A stretch of 64,000 bases of DNA from Brachybacterium avium (GTDB lineage: Bacteria; Actinomycetota; Actinomycetes; Actinomycetales; Dermabacteraceae), in NCBI RefSeq assembly GCF_002216795.1, contig NZ_CP022316.1, forward strand, positions 1,426,001 to 1,490,000, in the 5' to 3' direction. A program made the position numbers and the translations under genes. This document shows positions 24,032 through 32,923 of this stretch, piece after piece. The notes beneath the pieces were generated by a model. It worked only from the letters and a program-made list of their open reading frames with translations, was not told the DNA's origin and searched no databases. The stretch's first letter is position 1; every line of letters starts with the position of its first letter.

Positions 24032-24289
24032 TCATGCCAGGGAGAGGAAGAGCTTCTCCAGCTCCTTGCGGTCCAGCTCCTGGTCAGGGCTGTTCATGCA
24101 CTGCTCCATGCCGCTGGCGATGATCGCGAAGCCGGCGCGGTCCAGCGCCTTGGAGACGGCTGCGAGCTGGGTGACGACGTCCTTGCATTCACGCCCCTCC
24201 TCGATCATGCGGGTGACGGCGGCGAGCTGGCCCTGGGCGCGCTTGAGGCGGTTGATGACCGGGGTCATGTCGGCGGGGTCGAGTTCCAT
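24032..24289 (-). CDS. CsoR/CstR-family metal- or persulfide-sensing repressor
   Basis: 85-residue helical DUF156 protein. Conserved Cys at 35 (GRECKDVVTQ) and 64 (GMEQCM) correspond to the two Cys of the family. The residue four before the second Cys, His in copper-sensing CsoR, is Gly60 here, so copper coordination is incomplete. That and the neighbouring persulfide dioxygenase-rhodanese gene point to a CstR-type sensor whose two Cys react with persulfides. It is divergent from the target gene, with operator-like palindromes between. GGAGATCGCC precedes the ATG. A decayed paralogue lies at 17846-18003. Confidence 0.9.
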   Translation of the reverse strand: MELDPADMTPVINRLKRAQGQLAAVTRMIEEGRECKDVVTQLAAVSKALDRAGFAIIASGMEQCMNSPDQELDRKELEKLFLSLA

Positions 24290-24336
24290 GGCGATCTCCT
24301 GACGGCATCTGCTGGCGGCGACGACTCCCCGATCGT

Positions 24337-24350
24337 ATACCCCCAGGGGT
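24337..24350 (-). promoter_or_regulatory. CsoR/CstR operator upstream of the repressor gene
   Basis: ATACCCCCAGGGGT, a C-tract/G-tract palindrome of the CsoR/CstR operator type, 48 bases before the repressor start codon. It matches the two sites at 24484 and 24503, so the repressor probably regulates itself. Confidence 0.8.
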
Positions 24351-24483
24351 GTTGCTCATATCCCACGGGTGCGCGCCGACCCACCAAAGCGGGCTGCATC
24401 CACCATCCCTGGCCAGAACACTCACCTGGGCGAGAGAATGAACGCGTCACCACTGGGCCGCGACCCGTCCGCCCCGACCTTGT

Positions 24484-24518
24484 ATACCCCCAGGGGTACT
24501 TGATACCCTTGGGGGTAT
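24484..24518 (+). promoter_or_regulatory. Tandem CsoR/CstR operators upstream of the persulfide dioxygenase gene
   Basis: Two palindromes, ATACCCCCAGGGGTAC (24484-24499) and ATACCCTTGGGGGTAT (24503-24518), lie 19 bases apart start to start, about two helical turns, so two tetramers could bind the same face. They end 43 bases before the dioxygenase ATG and probably cover its promoter. Confidence 0.85.
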
Positions 24519-24561
24519 GCGCGGTCTCATGATCGCAGGATGCAGCACTTCAGGAGGATCC

Positions 24562-26004
24562 ATGCTTCTCGAACGCATTTATGACGAAGACCTGTCCCAG
24601 GCCAGCTACTTCATCGGCTGCCAGGCCGAGAACGTCGCACTGGTGGTCGACCCGCGCCGCGACATCCAGATGTACCGCGACCTCGCCGCGCAGCACGGGA
24701 TGACCATCACTGCCGTCACCGAGACCCACATCCACGCCGATTTCCTCTCCGGGACCCGGGAACTGGCCGCCGCGACCGGCGCCTCCACATACGTCTCCGG
24801 CGAGGGCGGGGAGGACTGGAGCTACGGCTTCGATGCCGAGCTCCTGCGCGATGGCGACACCCTCACGCTCGGCAACCTCACCATCACCGCCCGCCACACC
24901 CCGGGCCACACTCCCGAGCACCTCTCCTATCTGGTGACCGACGGCGCCTTCGCCGACGAGCCCGGCTACTACCTCACCGGGGACTTCGTCTTCTCCGGCG
25001 ACCTGGGCCGGCCCGACCTGCTGGACGAGGCCGCCGGTATGGAGAACACCCGCTTCGAGGGAGCGAAGCAGCTGTTCGCCTCGCTCAAGAGCGGCTTCCT
25101 CACCCTGCCCGACCATGTGCAGGTCTTCCCCGGCCACGGCGCCGGCTCCGCCTGCGGCAAGGCGCTGGGTGCCCTGCCGTCCACCACCGTCGGCTACGAG
25201 CGCAGGTTCGCCTGGTGGGCGCCCTACCTCGAGCGCGATGATGAGCAGGGCTTCATCGACGAGCTGCTCGACGGTCAGCCCGACGCCCACGCCTACTTCG
25301 CGCGGATGAAGCGCCAGAACAAGGCGGGCCCGGCGCTGCTGGGCGAGCGCCCCGCACCCCGCCCCATGGGCACCGATGTGCTCGTCCGCGGCCTCGAGGA
25401 CGGCACCTTCGCCCTGGTCGACACGCGCCCCGTGGACGAGGTCCACACCGGGACCGTGCCGGGCGCCCTGAGCATCCCCTCCCTCGGCAAGGCCGCGACC
25501 CACATCGCCTGGGCCTTCGATCCCGAGAGCGATGCGGCCCAGCTGGTCGTCCTCGCCGAGGACGCCGACGTCGCCGCGGACTACGGCGACCACTTCGTGC
25601 GCGTCGGGGTGGACTCCCTGACGGGGTACGTCTCCTCCCTCGACGGCCTGCCCAGCACGGTCCCGGCGACGGTCTCGCCGGCTGATCTCCAGCAGCTGCA
25701 GGCCGAGGACTCCACCGCCTTGCTGCTGGATGTGCGGGGTCGCAGCGAGCACACGAACGGCACCATCTCCGGCGCCGAGCAGCTCTCGGCCGGCAAGGTG
25801 CTGTTCCACCAGGACGAGCTGCCCGCCCGGGAGGCCGGGCGCCTGATCACCTTCTGCCAGTCCGGGCTGCGCAATTCCGTGGCCGCCGCCTCCCTGCGCC
25901 GCGCCGGATACGACGTGGTAGAGCTCGAGGGCAGCTATGCCGGATGGTCCCGCTGGACCGCCGACCAGCACGATCTCGCGGCCGCCGGGGAGGACGCCCG
26001 CTGA
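24562..26004 (+). CDS. Persulfide dioxygenase-rhodanese fusion (CstB-like)
   Basis: 480 residues in three parts. Residues 1-240 are a metallo-beta-lactamase fold with the metal motif THIHADF (55-61), HTPGHTPEHLSY and VFPGHGAG, as in ETHE1-type persulfide dioxygenases. Residues about 265-365 form a rhodanese-like domain without an active-site Cys (LVVLAEDAD where the loop would be). Residues about 375-470 are an active rhodanese with CQSGLR (Cys about 432). This order, dioxygenase then pseudo-rhodanese then rhodanese, matches CstB, which oxidises thiol persulfides to thiosulfate. ATG 24562 follows AGGAGG; an earlier ATG at 24517 lies inside an operator and is unlikely. Confidence 0.92.
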   Translation: MLLERIYDEDLSQASYFIGCQAENVALVVDPRRDIQMYRDLAAQHGMTITAVTETHIHADFLSGTRELAAATGASTYVSGEGGEDWSYGFDAELLRDGDTLTLGNLTITARHTPGHTPEHLSYLVTDGAFADEPGYYLTGDFVFSGDLGRPDLLDEAAGMENTRFEGAKQLFASLKSGFLTLPDHVQVFPGHGAGSACGKALGALPSTTVGYERRFAWWAPYLERDDEQGFIDELLDGQPDAHAYFARMKRQNKAGPALLGERPAPRPMGTDVLVRGLEDGTFALVDTRPVDEVHTGTVPGALSIPSLGKAATHIAWAFDPESDAAQLVVLAEDADVAADYGDHFVRVGVDSLTGYVSSLDGLPSTVPATVSPADLQQLQAEDSTALLLDVRGRSEHTNGTISGAEQLSAGKVLFHQDELPAREAGRLITFCQSGLRNSVAAASLRRAGYDVVELEGSYAGWSRWTADQHDLAAAGEDAR

Positions 26005-26047
26005 CCGTCCCCCACCCCTGAACCCTCACACCTCCAAGGAGAGCACC

Positions 26048-26212
26048 ATGTGCAGAGCAGTCACCTGCCGCAGCTGCGGCAAGACCACCTGGGCCGGCTG
26101 CGGCCAGCACGTCGACCAGGTGATGAAGAACGTCCCGCAGGCCGAGCGCTGCCCGGGACACGCCGAGGAACCGAAGCGCCCCGGCTTCTTCGCCCGACTC
26201 CTCGGGCGCTGA
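26048..26212 (+). CDS. Cys-rich microprotein, putative zinc ribbon, in the persulfide operon
   Basis: 54 residues. MCRAVTCRSCGKTTWAGCGQHVDQVMKN has Cys at 2, 7, 10 and 18 and another at 35 (ERCPGH), with a His at 21, so it can bind a metal or take part in thiol chemistry. The tail is basic and hydrophobic (RPGFFARLLGR). AAGGAG lies seven bases before the ATG. It follows the dioxygenase-rhodanese stop by 43 bases on the same strand, so it is probably induced by the same signal. Similar small proteins are common in actinobacteria but I know of no assigned role. Confidence 0.85.
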   Translation: MCRAVTCRSCGKTTWAGCGQHVDQVMKNVPQAERCPGHAEEPKRPGFFARLLGR

Positions 26213-26267
26213 CCCGCGACGCGCACGCGGACGCGGTCAGCAGTCGTGGTGACAGGCGAAGCGCCGC

Positions 26268-27122
26268 TCATGCCTTGAGACGTTTCTCCACGAGTGACAG
26301 GGCCGCCTCCCGCGCCTCCCGACCTCGGTCACCTCGGTACACCAGGAGCACCTGCACGAGGGACTCGATCACCAGCGCGAGAGCTGCCCGCGAGGTGTGG
26401 AGCAATTCGTCGGGAAAGGACTCACTGACGGGCGGGATCACCATGACCGCATCGGCGAGGGCGACCAGGGGCGCTCGCGCGAACGAGGTCATCACCAATA
26501 CTTTTGCTCCCGCAGCCCGGGCGGTGCTGGCAGCGGCCAGACTATCTTTCGTGGCACCTGATCCGGAGATCACCAGGCACACCGAATCAGGCTCCAGGCT
26601 GCCCGCTGCAATCTGCTGAGCGAGTGAATCCTGGAGGAACTCAGCCGGCCGACCGGCAGAGCTGAGCCGCATGGCAGCATCGAGTCCGAGCGGCGCTGAC
26701 AGTCCGGCGGCCACGATGACCACGCGGCGGGCCTCGTGAAGAGCCGCCACGAAATCGGTCACTGCCTCCTCCGTCAAGGCCTCGGTCAGTCGCGGCAGAC
26801 TATGGCCGAACTTCTCGATCGTGCCACGCAGCAGCCCTACGGAGTTGTCGTCATCCGAGCGCGAGGGAAGGAACGACAGTTCCCGAGCCAGCGCAACCCG
26901 CATCTGAGGGAAACCGTCGTAGCCGAGGCTCTTCGCCGTGCGGATCACACTCGCCCGGCCGACTCCGACCCGATTGGCGAGTTCCTGGGCCGTGCACTCC
27001 ACGGCTGCGGCGAGGTCAGCCGCGATCGTGTCCACCACCCGGCGTTCGCTCGGCTGCAGTGAGGGGGTCAGAGTGGCGATCCGCGCGGATACCGGCGTCT
27101 CAGTGGGACCTGTCCATGCCAC
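26268..27122 (-). CDS. MurR/RpiR-family transcriptional regulator
   Basis: 284 residues. The N-terminal helix-turn-helix of the RpiR family (about 20-85: SLQPSERRVVDTIAADLAAAVECTAQELANRVGVGRASVIRTAKSLGYDGF) is followed by a SIS sugar-phosphate-binding domain (about 125-255: RRVVIVAAGLSAPLGLDAAMRL, CLVISGSGATKDSLAAASTARAAGAKVLVMTS). It overlaps the upstream permease gene by 23 bases and is the last gene of the phosphonate-type importer operon, so it very likely controls that operon. A SIS domain suggests the inducer is a phosphorylated sugar or polyol, a hint about what the transporter imports. Confidence 0.9.
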   Translation of the reverse strand: MAWTGPTETPVSARIATLTPSLQPSERRVVDTIAADLAAAVECTAQELANRVGVGRASVIRTAKSLGYDGFPQMRVALARELSFLPSRSDDDNSVGLLRGTIEKFGHSLPRLTEALTEEAVTDFVAALHEARRVVIVAAGLSAPLGLDAAMRLSSAGRPAEFLQDSLAQQIAAGSLEPDSVCLVISGSGATKDSLAAASTARAAGAKVLVMTSFARAPLVALADAVMVIPPVSESFPDELLHTSRAALALVIESLVQVLLVYRGDRGREAREAALSLVEKRLKA

Positions 27123-27942
27123 GGGGGCGGGCTCCTTCCATGATGCGGCGACGGATCGACCCGGAGATCAGATCGAAGCACATCGTGATGGCCACCACGA
27201 CGATCAACAGCATCCCGACAGTGTCCCACTCGCGGAAGTTCGCGTAATTGGCCAGCATGCTCCCGATGCCGCCCGCCCCGACGAGTCCCAGCACGGCCGA
27301 CATGCGAATGTTCAGCTCGAACCGGTACAGCGCGAACGACATCAGGGCCGGGGCAGCCGCGGGCCAGAGCGCCCAACGAGTCGTCTCGAGGGTGTTGCCG
27401 CCGGCGGCACGAACTGCTTCGGATGCTCCCTCCTGCGCGGACTCGATCGTCTCGTACACCCACTTGCCCTGCGTGCCGATCCCGGCGATCCCCAGCGCCA
27501 GGGCCCCCGTGAATGGGGTCAGTCCGGTGACGGTGAGGAGGATCAGCGCGATGATCACCTCGGGCACGGCCCGGATGATCGCGAAGACGCCCCGCAGCAG
27601 GTACCGCAACCAGGTCGGCCCGACGCCCCGAGCGGCGAGCATTCCCAGAGGGATCGATGCCACCACGCAGCCGATGGCCCCGAGCCACGCCATCGAGACC
27701 GATCGCCAGGTCTCGAACAGTGCACGTGGCAGCTTGTCCCAGTTCGGATCGGCGAACATCAGCTGCAGGTAGTTGACCACCCGGCTGGGCACGTCGCCCA
27801 GCTTGGTCCACTCGATGTCGAGGCCGGCGGTGGCGATCAGGATGATCACCCCGACCACCACGGCGAGGATCGTTGCCGGCGCCCGGGACGGCGGCACGGG
27901 CAGGGTCGCCGATGCGCGCCGCGGCGTAGAGGTGAGGGTCAT
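27100..27942 (-). CDS. phnE: Phosphonate-type ABC importer permease (PhnE family), second copy
   Basis: 280 residues with about six membrane segments. The EAA-loop region reads SAQEGASEAVRAAGGNTLETTRWALWPAAAPAL, followed by SFALYRFELNIRMSAVLGLVGAGGIGSML, a hallmark of PhnE/PtxC permeases. It overlaps the preceding permease gene by 4 bases and the regulator gene by 23 bases. With the first copy it would form a heterodimeric pore for the PhnC ATPase. Confidence 0.9.
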   Translation of the reverse strand: MTLTSTPRRASATLPVPPSRAPATILAVVVGVIILIATAGLDIEWTKLGDVPSRVVNYLQLMFADPNWDKLPRALFETWRSVSMAWLGAIGCVVASIPLGMLAARGVGPTWLRYLLRGVFAIIRAVPEVIIALILLTVTGLTPFTGALALGIAGIGTQGKWVYETIESAQEGASEAVRAAGGNTLETTRWALWPAAAPALMSFALYRFELNIRMSAVLGLVGAGGIGSMLANYANFREWDTVGMLLIVVVAITMCFDLISGSIRRRIMEGARPRGMDRSH

Positions 27943-28751
27943 CGCAGCCTCCTCCGCAGCGCGGTGGAGCAGGCCTCGATGAGGACGATGACCACGAGGA
28001 TCTCGAGGATGATCACGGAGACGTCGCCGTACATGTAGAAGCCGCGCCGCTCATCCAGGAGCCGCCCGATCCCGCCGGCACCGACGATCCCGAGGATCGC
28101 TGAGATGCGGACGTTCAGCTCGAGTGAATACAGCCACTGGTTCGCGAACAGCGTCCATGACTGTGGCAGCAGTGTGACCTTGTTGATCTGCGCCTGGGTG
28201 CCTCCGGCGGCTTGACCGGACTCGAGATATGGATGGTCGGAGGAGTCGATCGCTTCGGAGACGAGTTTGACCACCACACCCAGGTCGAACAGGAAGAGGG
28301 TGACGAACCCGGGCAGGGTGCCGACCCCGAGCATCGCTACGAGAACGGTCGCGTACACCAGGTCAGGTACCGCACGGTTGACGTTGATGATGAACCGCAC
28401 GAGTTGGCGGGTCACGGGGTTCGGATTGCTCGGTCGTGCCGCCCACAGGGTCAACGGGATCGAGACGATGGCCGCGAACGCCGCGCCGGCGACGGCCATC
28501 GCGAGCGTCTCCAGCATCGGGCTCACGGTGCGGGGCAGGAACGCGAAGTTGGGATGCAGGAGCTGGTTCACCTTCGTGGCGCCATTGCTCCAGTTGCGCA
28601 CCAGTGCCGAGAAGTCGACGTCGACGCCGCCGATGGCCGGCAGGCAGGTCAGCACCGTGAAGATACCGATCGCTGCGGTGGCACCCACGGCCGGCCAACG
28701 CCTGCGTGAACGCTCGGGCAGCTGCAGCGGAGCGGTGGCGCGCTCGGTCAC
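27939..28751 (-). CDS. phnE: Phosphonate-type ABC importer permease (PhnE family), first copy
   Basis: 270 residues, the same family as the next gene: [57 protein letters not shown]. About six membrane segments, starting at about residue 22. It has a larger periplasmic loop ([27 protein letters not shown]). The ATG overlaps the ATPase stop by 4 bases. Two different permease genes side by side are normal in the PhnCDEE arrangement. Confidence 0.9.
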   Translation of the reverse strand: MTERATAPLQLPERSRRRWPAVGATAAIGIFTVLTCLPAIGGVDVDFSALVRNWSNGATKVNQLLHPNFAFLPRTVSPMLETLAMAVAGAAFAAIVSIPLTLWAARPSNPNPVTRQLVRFIINVNRAVPDLVYATVLVAMLGVGTLPGFVTLFLFDLGVVVKLVSEAIDSSDHPYLESGQAAGGTQAQINKVTLLPQSWTLFANQWLYSLELNVRISAILGIVGAGGIGRLLDERRGFYMYGDVSVIILEILVVIVLIEACSTALRRRLR

Positions 28752-29569
28752 CTCTGACTCCCCAAATGGTCATCGGTCTGCACCGGTCGACCATAGATCT
28801 GCGCGAAGTCGGCGTCGGTGGCGGTGCCCGCGGGACCGTCGTAGACGACCTCGCCGTCGCGCAGCCCGATCATGCGGTTCGCGTATTGGCGGGCCAGATC
28901 CATCATATGGATGTTGATGAGCACGGTCAGCCCGCGGTCGGCGTTGATGCGGGCCAGGTCGCCCATCACGGCATGTGCAGTCGGCGGGTCGAGGCTGGCG
29001 ACCGGTTCGTCGGCGAGCATGATCGATGGTTCCTGGGCCAGTGCCCGGGCAATCGCTACCCGTTGCTTCTGGCCGCCGGAGAGGGAACTGGCCCGGGTCC
29101 AGACCTTCTCGAGCATCCCGACCGAATCGAGTGCCTGCAGTGCAAGGTCCTTATCGGCGGCCGTGGTGAGCCCGAGCAGTGTGCGATAGGTCGGCGTGTG
29201 AGCGAACCGGCCGACGAGCACATTGTTGAGCACGTTCACCCGGTCGGCCAGATTGAAACCCTGGAAGATCATTCCGATATGGCCGCGCAGTTCGCGCAGG
29301 CGTCGCCCGCGCAAGCTGGTGACGTCGTGTCCGCCGACCGTCACGGTGCCCGAGGTGGCGGTCACCAGACCGTTGATGGTGCGGATGAGGGTGGATTTCC
29401 CGGATCCTGACAAGCCGACCACCGAGACGATCTCCCCGGCGCCGATGTCTACGGAGACGTTCCGCAGGGCCCTGGTGCCGTTCGGGTAGGTGACGCTGAC
29501 ATCGTCCAGGGAGATGGACCACGGCGCTGAGCTCTCCGAGGACTGGGCCGGTGGGGACTGTTCCGTCAT
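28748..29569 (-). CDS. phnC: Phosphonate-type ABC importer ATP-binding protein
   Basis: 273 residues. Walker [10 protein letters not shown] (about 55-63), signature [15 protein letters not shown], Walker [14 protein letters not shown] and the switch His in [18 protein letters not shown]; the text around it ([23 protein letters not shown]) is typical of PhnC. The N-terminal 20 residues are Ser/Pro-rich. It is coupled to phnE by a 4-base overlap and follows the binding-protein gene by 36 bases. Confidence 0.93.
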   Translation of the reverse strand: MTEQSPPAQSSESSAPWSISLDDVSVTYPNGTRALRNVSVDIGAGEIVSVVGLSGSGKSTLIRTINGLVTATSGTVTVGGHDVTSLRGRRLRELRGHIGMIFQGFNLADRVNVLNNVLVGRFAHTPTYRTLLGLTTAADKDLALQALDSVGMLEKVWTRASSLSGGQKQRVAIARALAQEPSIMLADEPVASLDPPTAHAVMGDLARINADRGLTVLINIHMMDLARQYANRMIGLRDGEVVYDGPAGTATDADFAQIYGRPVQTDDHLGSQR

Positions 29570-29605
29570 GTGATTCGGCCTATCGGTGAGGGGGCAGACG
29601 GGACG

Positions 29606-30601
29606 TCAGTTGGTGAACTGTTCGAGCACTTCGCCGTAACGATCGATCTCGTCCTCGGCGGTCTCGTCGGTCCAGTCCGATAGTCCGACGAGGTCGAACA
29701 TGACCGTGGCGGCCTCATCGGACGAGGAGGCGTAGTCATCCATCAGTTCGGTCAGCTCAGCGACCAGGTCGTCGGGCAAGGAGTCGGCGACGGCGACGCC
29801 ACCGTTGGGGATCATGTCGGTATAGGCGAAGGCGACCGTCTTCTCAGCCACGTCGGGTGCCTCGTCGAGCACGTCCACGCGGGCGTCCCAGTACGCGAAG
29901 CCGACCTCGGCATCACCGTTGTAGACGGCCAGGATGGCGTTGTTGTTGCCCTCGACGGGGATCTGGTCGATGTCCTGATCGGTGTCGATCCCCTGTTCCT
30001 TGATGCTCACGATCGGGTACTGGTACCCGGCGGGGGAGGTGGCTGCCTGCAGCGCGACGGGAGTGTCGGCGTCGATCTTGGCGAGAGCCTCGAGACCACC
30101 GGGGCCCTCGCCGGTCGCCTCGGACCCGGGCTCGATTCCGTTGCAGTAGGAGAATTCGTCGTCGGAGGCCTCGTAACTGGCGGTCACGACCTCCCCGTCG
30201 CAGTACTTGTCGGGGTTGTTCGTCACGGCCATCGAGGCATAGGACGTGGCTCCGAACCGGACATCGCGCAGGATCAGTTCGGCGTCGAACTGCGTTGTGG
30301 CGTGGTAGAGGGAGCCGGCGTCGGTGATGATGACCTGGGACTGGCCTGCGCCGAGAGCCTCGACGGTGGCCGCGTAGTCCGTGGCCACCACGCCATTGAC
30401 CTCGATTCCGAGCCCGTCGGAGAGGTATTCGGTCAGCGGGTCGAGCGCTTCGGCGAGATCCTCTCCCTGGACGGAGGGGACCAGCGAGATGGTGAGTTCT
30501 TCCGGCCACTCGCCGTCGTCGGCTCCGTCGGGGGAGCTGCAGCCGGCGAGTGCGAGGGCGGCTACGGCCAGCACGGCAGGTATTGCTGAGGAGATTCGCA
30601 T
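29606..30601 (-). CDS. phnD: Phosphonate/phosphate-ester-type substrate-binding lipoprotein
   Basis: 331 residues. Type II signal peptide with lipobox LALAGCSS (Cys about 21), so it is tethered to the outer face of the membrane. PhnD family: ISLVPSVQGEDLAEALDPLTEYLSDGLGIEV, GVVATDYAATVEALGAGQSQVIITDAGSLYHA, and a C-terminal IPNGGVAVADSLPDDLVAELTELM. Relatives bind phosphonates, phosphite or phosphate esters; the specificity residues cannot be judged here. The stop is 36 bases before phnC, and the start directly follows the HAD gene stop. Confidence 0.9.
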   Translation of the reverse strand: MRISSAIPAVLAVAALALAGCSSPDGADDGEWPEELTISLVPSVQGEDLAEALDPLTEYLSDGLGIEVNGVVATDYAATVEALGAGQSQVIITDAGSLYHATTQFDAELILRDVRFGATSYASMAVTNNPDKYCDGEVVTASYEASDDEFSYCNGIEPGSEATGEGPGGLEALAKIDADTPVALQAATSPAGYQYPIVSIKEQGIDTDQDIDQIPVEGNNNAILAVYNGDAEVGFAYWDARVDVLDEAPDVAEKTVAFAYTDMIPNGGVAVADSLPDDLVAELTELMDDYASSSDEAATVMFDLVGLSDWTDETAEDEIDRYGEVLEQFTN

Positions 30602-30602
30602 G

Positions 30603-31307
30603 TCAGAGGGCCCTTCCGGGAGCTTGGCCGGTGCTCAACGGCACCGGAGTCGGGGTAGGCGATTGAGTGGCCCAAGTCAGGATGTCGTCGTACAGGTCGG
30701 TGAGGGTGGCGCCGCGCATGGTCACCGTTCCGGCAGGGTCGGTGACCCCGACCAGGGCCGTGTCCGCTCCCAGGAGTTGGGCGGGGGCGAGGTCGTTCTC
30801 CCAGATATCGCCGACGGCGAGCGTCGGTCCGTGGGCGAGATGGGCGGCGATGATCGGTCCCAGTCCCGCCGGCTTACCGACGGCGCAGTGCACACCGGCG
30901 AGCGCATCTGTGACTCCGAGGACGGACAGGGCGCGGTCGATTCCCACCTCGGGGGCGTTCGTGGCGAGCACGCAGACCGCACTGCGCGCGAGCTCTGCCA
31001 TGAAGTCCCCCAACCCATCGGGTGCGTGGATAGGCGCGGCGCCGGTTGCCAGGAGCTCCCGGCTGTGCAGGTAGGCAGCGGAGAGCTGGTCGTCGGTGGC
31101 CCCGTGCTCGAGGGCAGCGACCCGGACGGCATCGTAGGCGTCCTTGAACGGAGTGCCACCCGCGTCGAAGCGCCCGATCGCCTCCTGGCAGGCCGTGACG
31201 ACATGTTCCCCGACCAACGGGCCGAGGCTGGCGGCGTAAGCATCGAGTGGGCCGCGACCCAGAGCGAGGGTGCCGTCGAAGTCGAAGACGACGGTGCGAC
31301 GTTGCAT
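30603..31307 (-). CDS. HAD-superfamily hydrolase, probable phosphatase of the importer operon
   Basis: 234 residues, first gene of the phn-type operon. HAD motifs: I VFDFDGTLA (nucleophile Asp and acid Asp), II VLATNAP, III Lys in AVGKPAGLGP, IV AVGDIWENDL. It has an alpha-helical cap between motifs I and II. It lacks the Lys-bearing cap features I would expect of phosphonoacetaldehyde hydrolase, so a phosphatase acting on an imported phosphate ester or a small phosphorylated metabolite is more likely. It lies one base before phnD on the same strand. The C-terminal 25 residues are Pro/Thr-rich and not part of the fold. Confidence 0.88.
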   Translation of the reverse strand: MQRRTVVFDFDGTLALGRGPLDAYAASLGPLVGEHVVTACQEAIGRFDAGGTPFKDAYDAVRVAALEHGATDDQLSAAYLHSRELLATGAAPIHAPDGLGDFMAELARSAVCVLATNAPEVGIDRALSVLGVTDALAGVHCAVGKPAGLGPIIAAHLAHGPTLAVGDIWENDLAPAQLLGADTALVGVTDPAGTVTMRGATLTDLYDDILTWATQSPTPTPVPLSTGQAPGRAL

Positions 31308-31597
31308 GGTCGATCCGATCTGGAGTGGACGTTACGGCCAGACTTTAACTGCAATCGGGCCCGTTCGTCCAGAGCTTGCGTCGACTCGTCACGAACGCCC
31401 ACGAAACGGTGCCGTTGCCGCATCGGGTGGATGTCGGGGCCACCCGCCCGATCGCCGCTTGTGCACAACTCGCGTACAGGCATAGGGTGTGTTATAAGCG
31501 GAACGTACCCGCTCCGTGGTGAACCAGCTCGACGCGAACCCCGTGCCGGGCGTGACGTCGAAGCTCCTCAGTGGAGCTCACGATCGGAGAGTCGTCG
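31308..31597. promoter_or_regulatory. Divergent intergenic region, promoters of the phn-type operon and the DUF4383 gene
   Basis: 290 bases with no gene. On the minus side GTTA and TAAC form a short inverted repeat around 31335-31353 in a locally AT-rich patch, a candidate operator for the RpiR regulator. On the plus side TTATAA occurs near 31491, a possible -10 box for the DUF4383 gene. Neither is strongly supported. Confidence 0.35.
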
Positions 31598-32065
31598 ATG
31601 ATCACCGACCCCACCACTCCCAACGCCGCACAGATGAGAATGCGCTCCCCGGTGCAGAGGGCCGCCCTGTTCTGCGGCCTCGGCTTCCTCGCCCTCGGCT
31701 TCGCCGGCTTCGTCCCCGTCCTGACGATGAACTTCAATGCGATCGAGATGGGTTCCGGCTCGGACGCGATGTTGCTGGGCATCTTCCAGGTGTCTGTGAT
31801 GCACAACGTCATCTTCCTGCTGCTCGGCCTCGGCGGTCTCGGCCTGTCCAGGCTCTCCAGCACGGCGCGGTGGTATCTCCGTGTCGGCGGGATCGTCAAC
31901 GTGCTGCTGTGGATCTTCGGGCTGCTGGTCGACAAGGGCTCGATGGCGAACTTCGTCTCGATCAACCTCTTCGACGACTGGCTGTACTTCGTCCTGGCGC
32001 TGACCATGATCGGCCTGTCGTTCCTTCCCCATCACGAGGATCGGTTGAACCTGCGCGGCTCCTGA
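31598..32065 (+). CDS. DUF4383 membrane protein
   Basis: 155 residues, four predicted membrane helices: AALFCGLGFLALGFAGFVPVL, SVMHNVIFLLLGLGGLGL, VGGIVNVLLWIFGLLVD, and a last one in DDWLYFVLALTMIGLSFL. The HNVIFLLLG motif and the GxxxLGFAGFVP start are typical of DUF4383, an actinobacterial family of unknown function. I chose ATG 31598 with GGAGA upstream; an in-frame GTG at 31571 would add nine residues. Confidence 0.85.
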   Translation: MITDPTTPNAAQMRMRSPVQRAALFCGLGFLALGFAGFVPVLTMNFNAIEMGSGSDAMLLGIFQVSVMHNVIFLLLGLGGLGLSRLSSTARWYLRVGGIVNVLLWIFGLLVDKGSMANFVSINLFDDWLYFVLALTMIGLSFLPHHEDRLNLRGS

Positions 32066-32095
32066 TCCGGCGCGGTGAGCGCCGCCGGCGAACGG

Positions 32096-32923
32096 TCAGC
32101 GCCGCAGGTCTGCCAGCATCGCGTCGTATCCGGAGCGGAAGTCCGGATGGCGCAGCCGGCCGAATAGCTGCTTCCGCAGCGCTCCGCTCATCACCGTGCC
32201 GTGACCGGGGTCAGGCTCGACAGTGGGCGGGACAGGCAGTGCGAGCCGATCAGCGATATGCGTGACCACCTCGCCGAGACGCGCTGGTGCCTCATCGACG
32301 GCATGCAGCAGCGTCGGCGGATCCGGGTGCTCGAGCAGTGCGACCAGGATGCGTGCGAGATCCTCCTCGTGGATCCGGTTGGTGCGTCGCCGGTGCGCGA
32401 TGGGCCGCCCCTCCCGCACCGTGCGGAGCATCCGGTCCCGGCCGGGACCGTAGATCCCCGCCGGCCTCACCACGAGCGCGCCGAAGAGGTCCCGCGCCGC
32501 CTGCTCGCCGTCCAGGAGGCTGCGGGCCCGTTCGCCGAGCGGCTGCGGGGCATCGTCCTCGGTGAGCACGGGGGCGGGGTCGGCTCGGCCTGCGTACCCC
32601 TCGAACACCCGGGTGGAGGAGACGAACACGGTGCGTGCCGGGAGCTGCGGGAGGGCGGCGGCCAGGTGGCGCAGCACCGTCGTGTACCCGCCGGCGGCCT
32701 CGGGCGGCGGCAGGGTGATGACCATCGCGTCGACCTCGGGGAGCATCCGGTCCGCGCGCTTCGCCAGATCCGCCGGCACGGCGTAGAACCCCTCGGGCAG
32801 GCCGCTCACGTCGCGGCGCAGCGCGTGCACCTCTCCCCCAGCTCCCACCAGCGCCGCGCCGGCGCGGCGTCCGAGCCGGCCGCAGCCCACCCACAGGGTG
32901 CGCGCCGGGACGAGATCGCTCAC
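32096..32923 (-). CDS. NAD(P)-binding SDR/epimerase-like protein (YeeZ-like)
   Basis: 275 residues. Rossmann start RTLWVGCGRLGRRAGAALVGAGGEVHALRRD with GxGxxG, then VFVSSTRVFEGYAG in the position of the catalytic Ser/Tyr region and VVRPAGIYGPGRDRML typical of extended SDRs. The usual YxxxK is not clear (ERARSLLDGEQAA replaces it), so it may be a non-catalytic or atypical member as in the YeeZ group. The ATG overlaps the membrane protein stop by 4 bases. Confidence 0.8.
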   Translation of the reverse strand: MSDLVPARTLWVGCGRLGRRAGAALVGAGGEVHALRRDVSGLPEGFYAVPADLAKRADRMLPEVDAMVITLPPPEAAGGYTTVLRHLAAALPQLPARTVFVSSTRVFEGYAGRADPAPVLTEDDAPQPLGERARSLLDGEQAARDLFGALVVRPAGIYGPGRDRMLRTVREGRPIAHRRRTNRIHEEDLARILVALLEHPDPPTLLHAVDEAPARLGEVVTHIADRLALPVPPTVEPDPGHGTVMSGALRKQLFGRLRHPDFRSGYDAMLADLRR

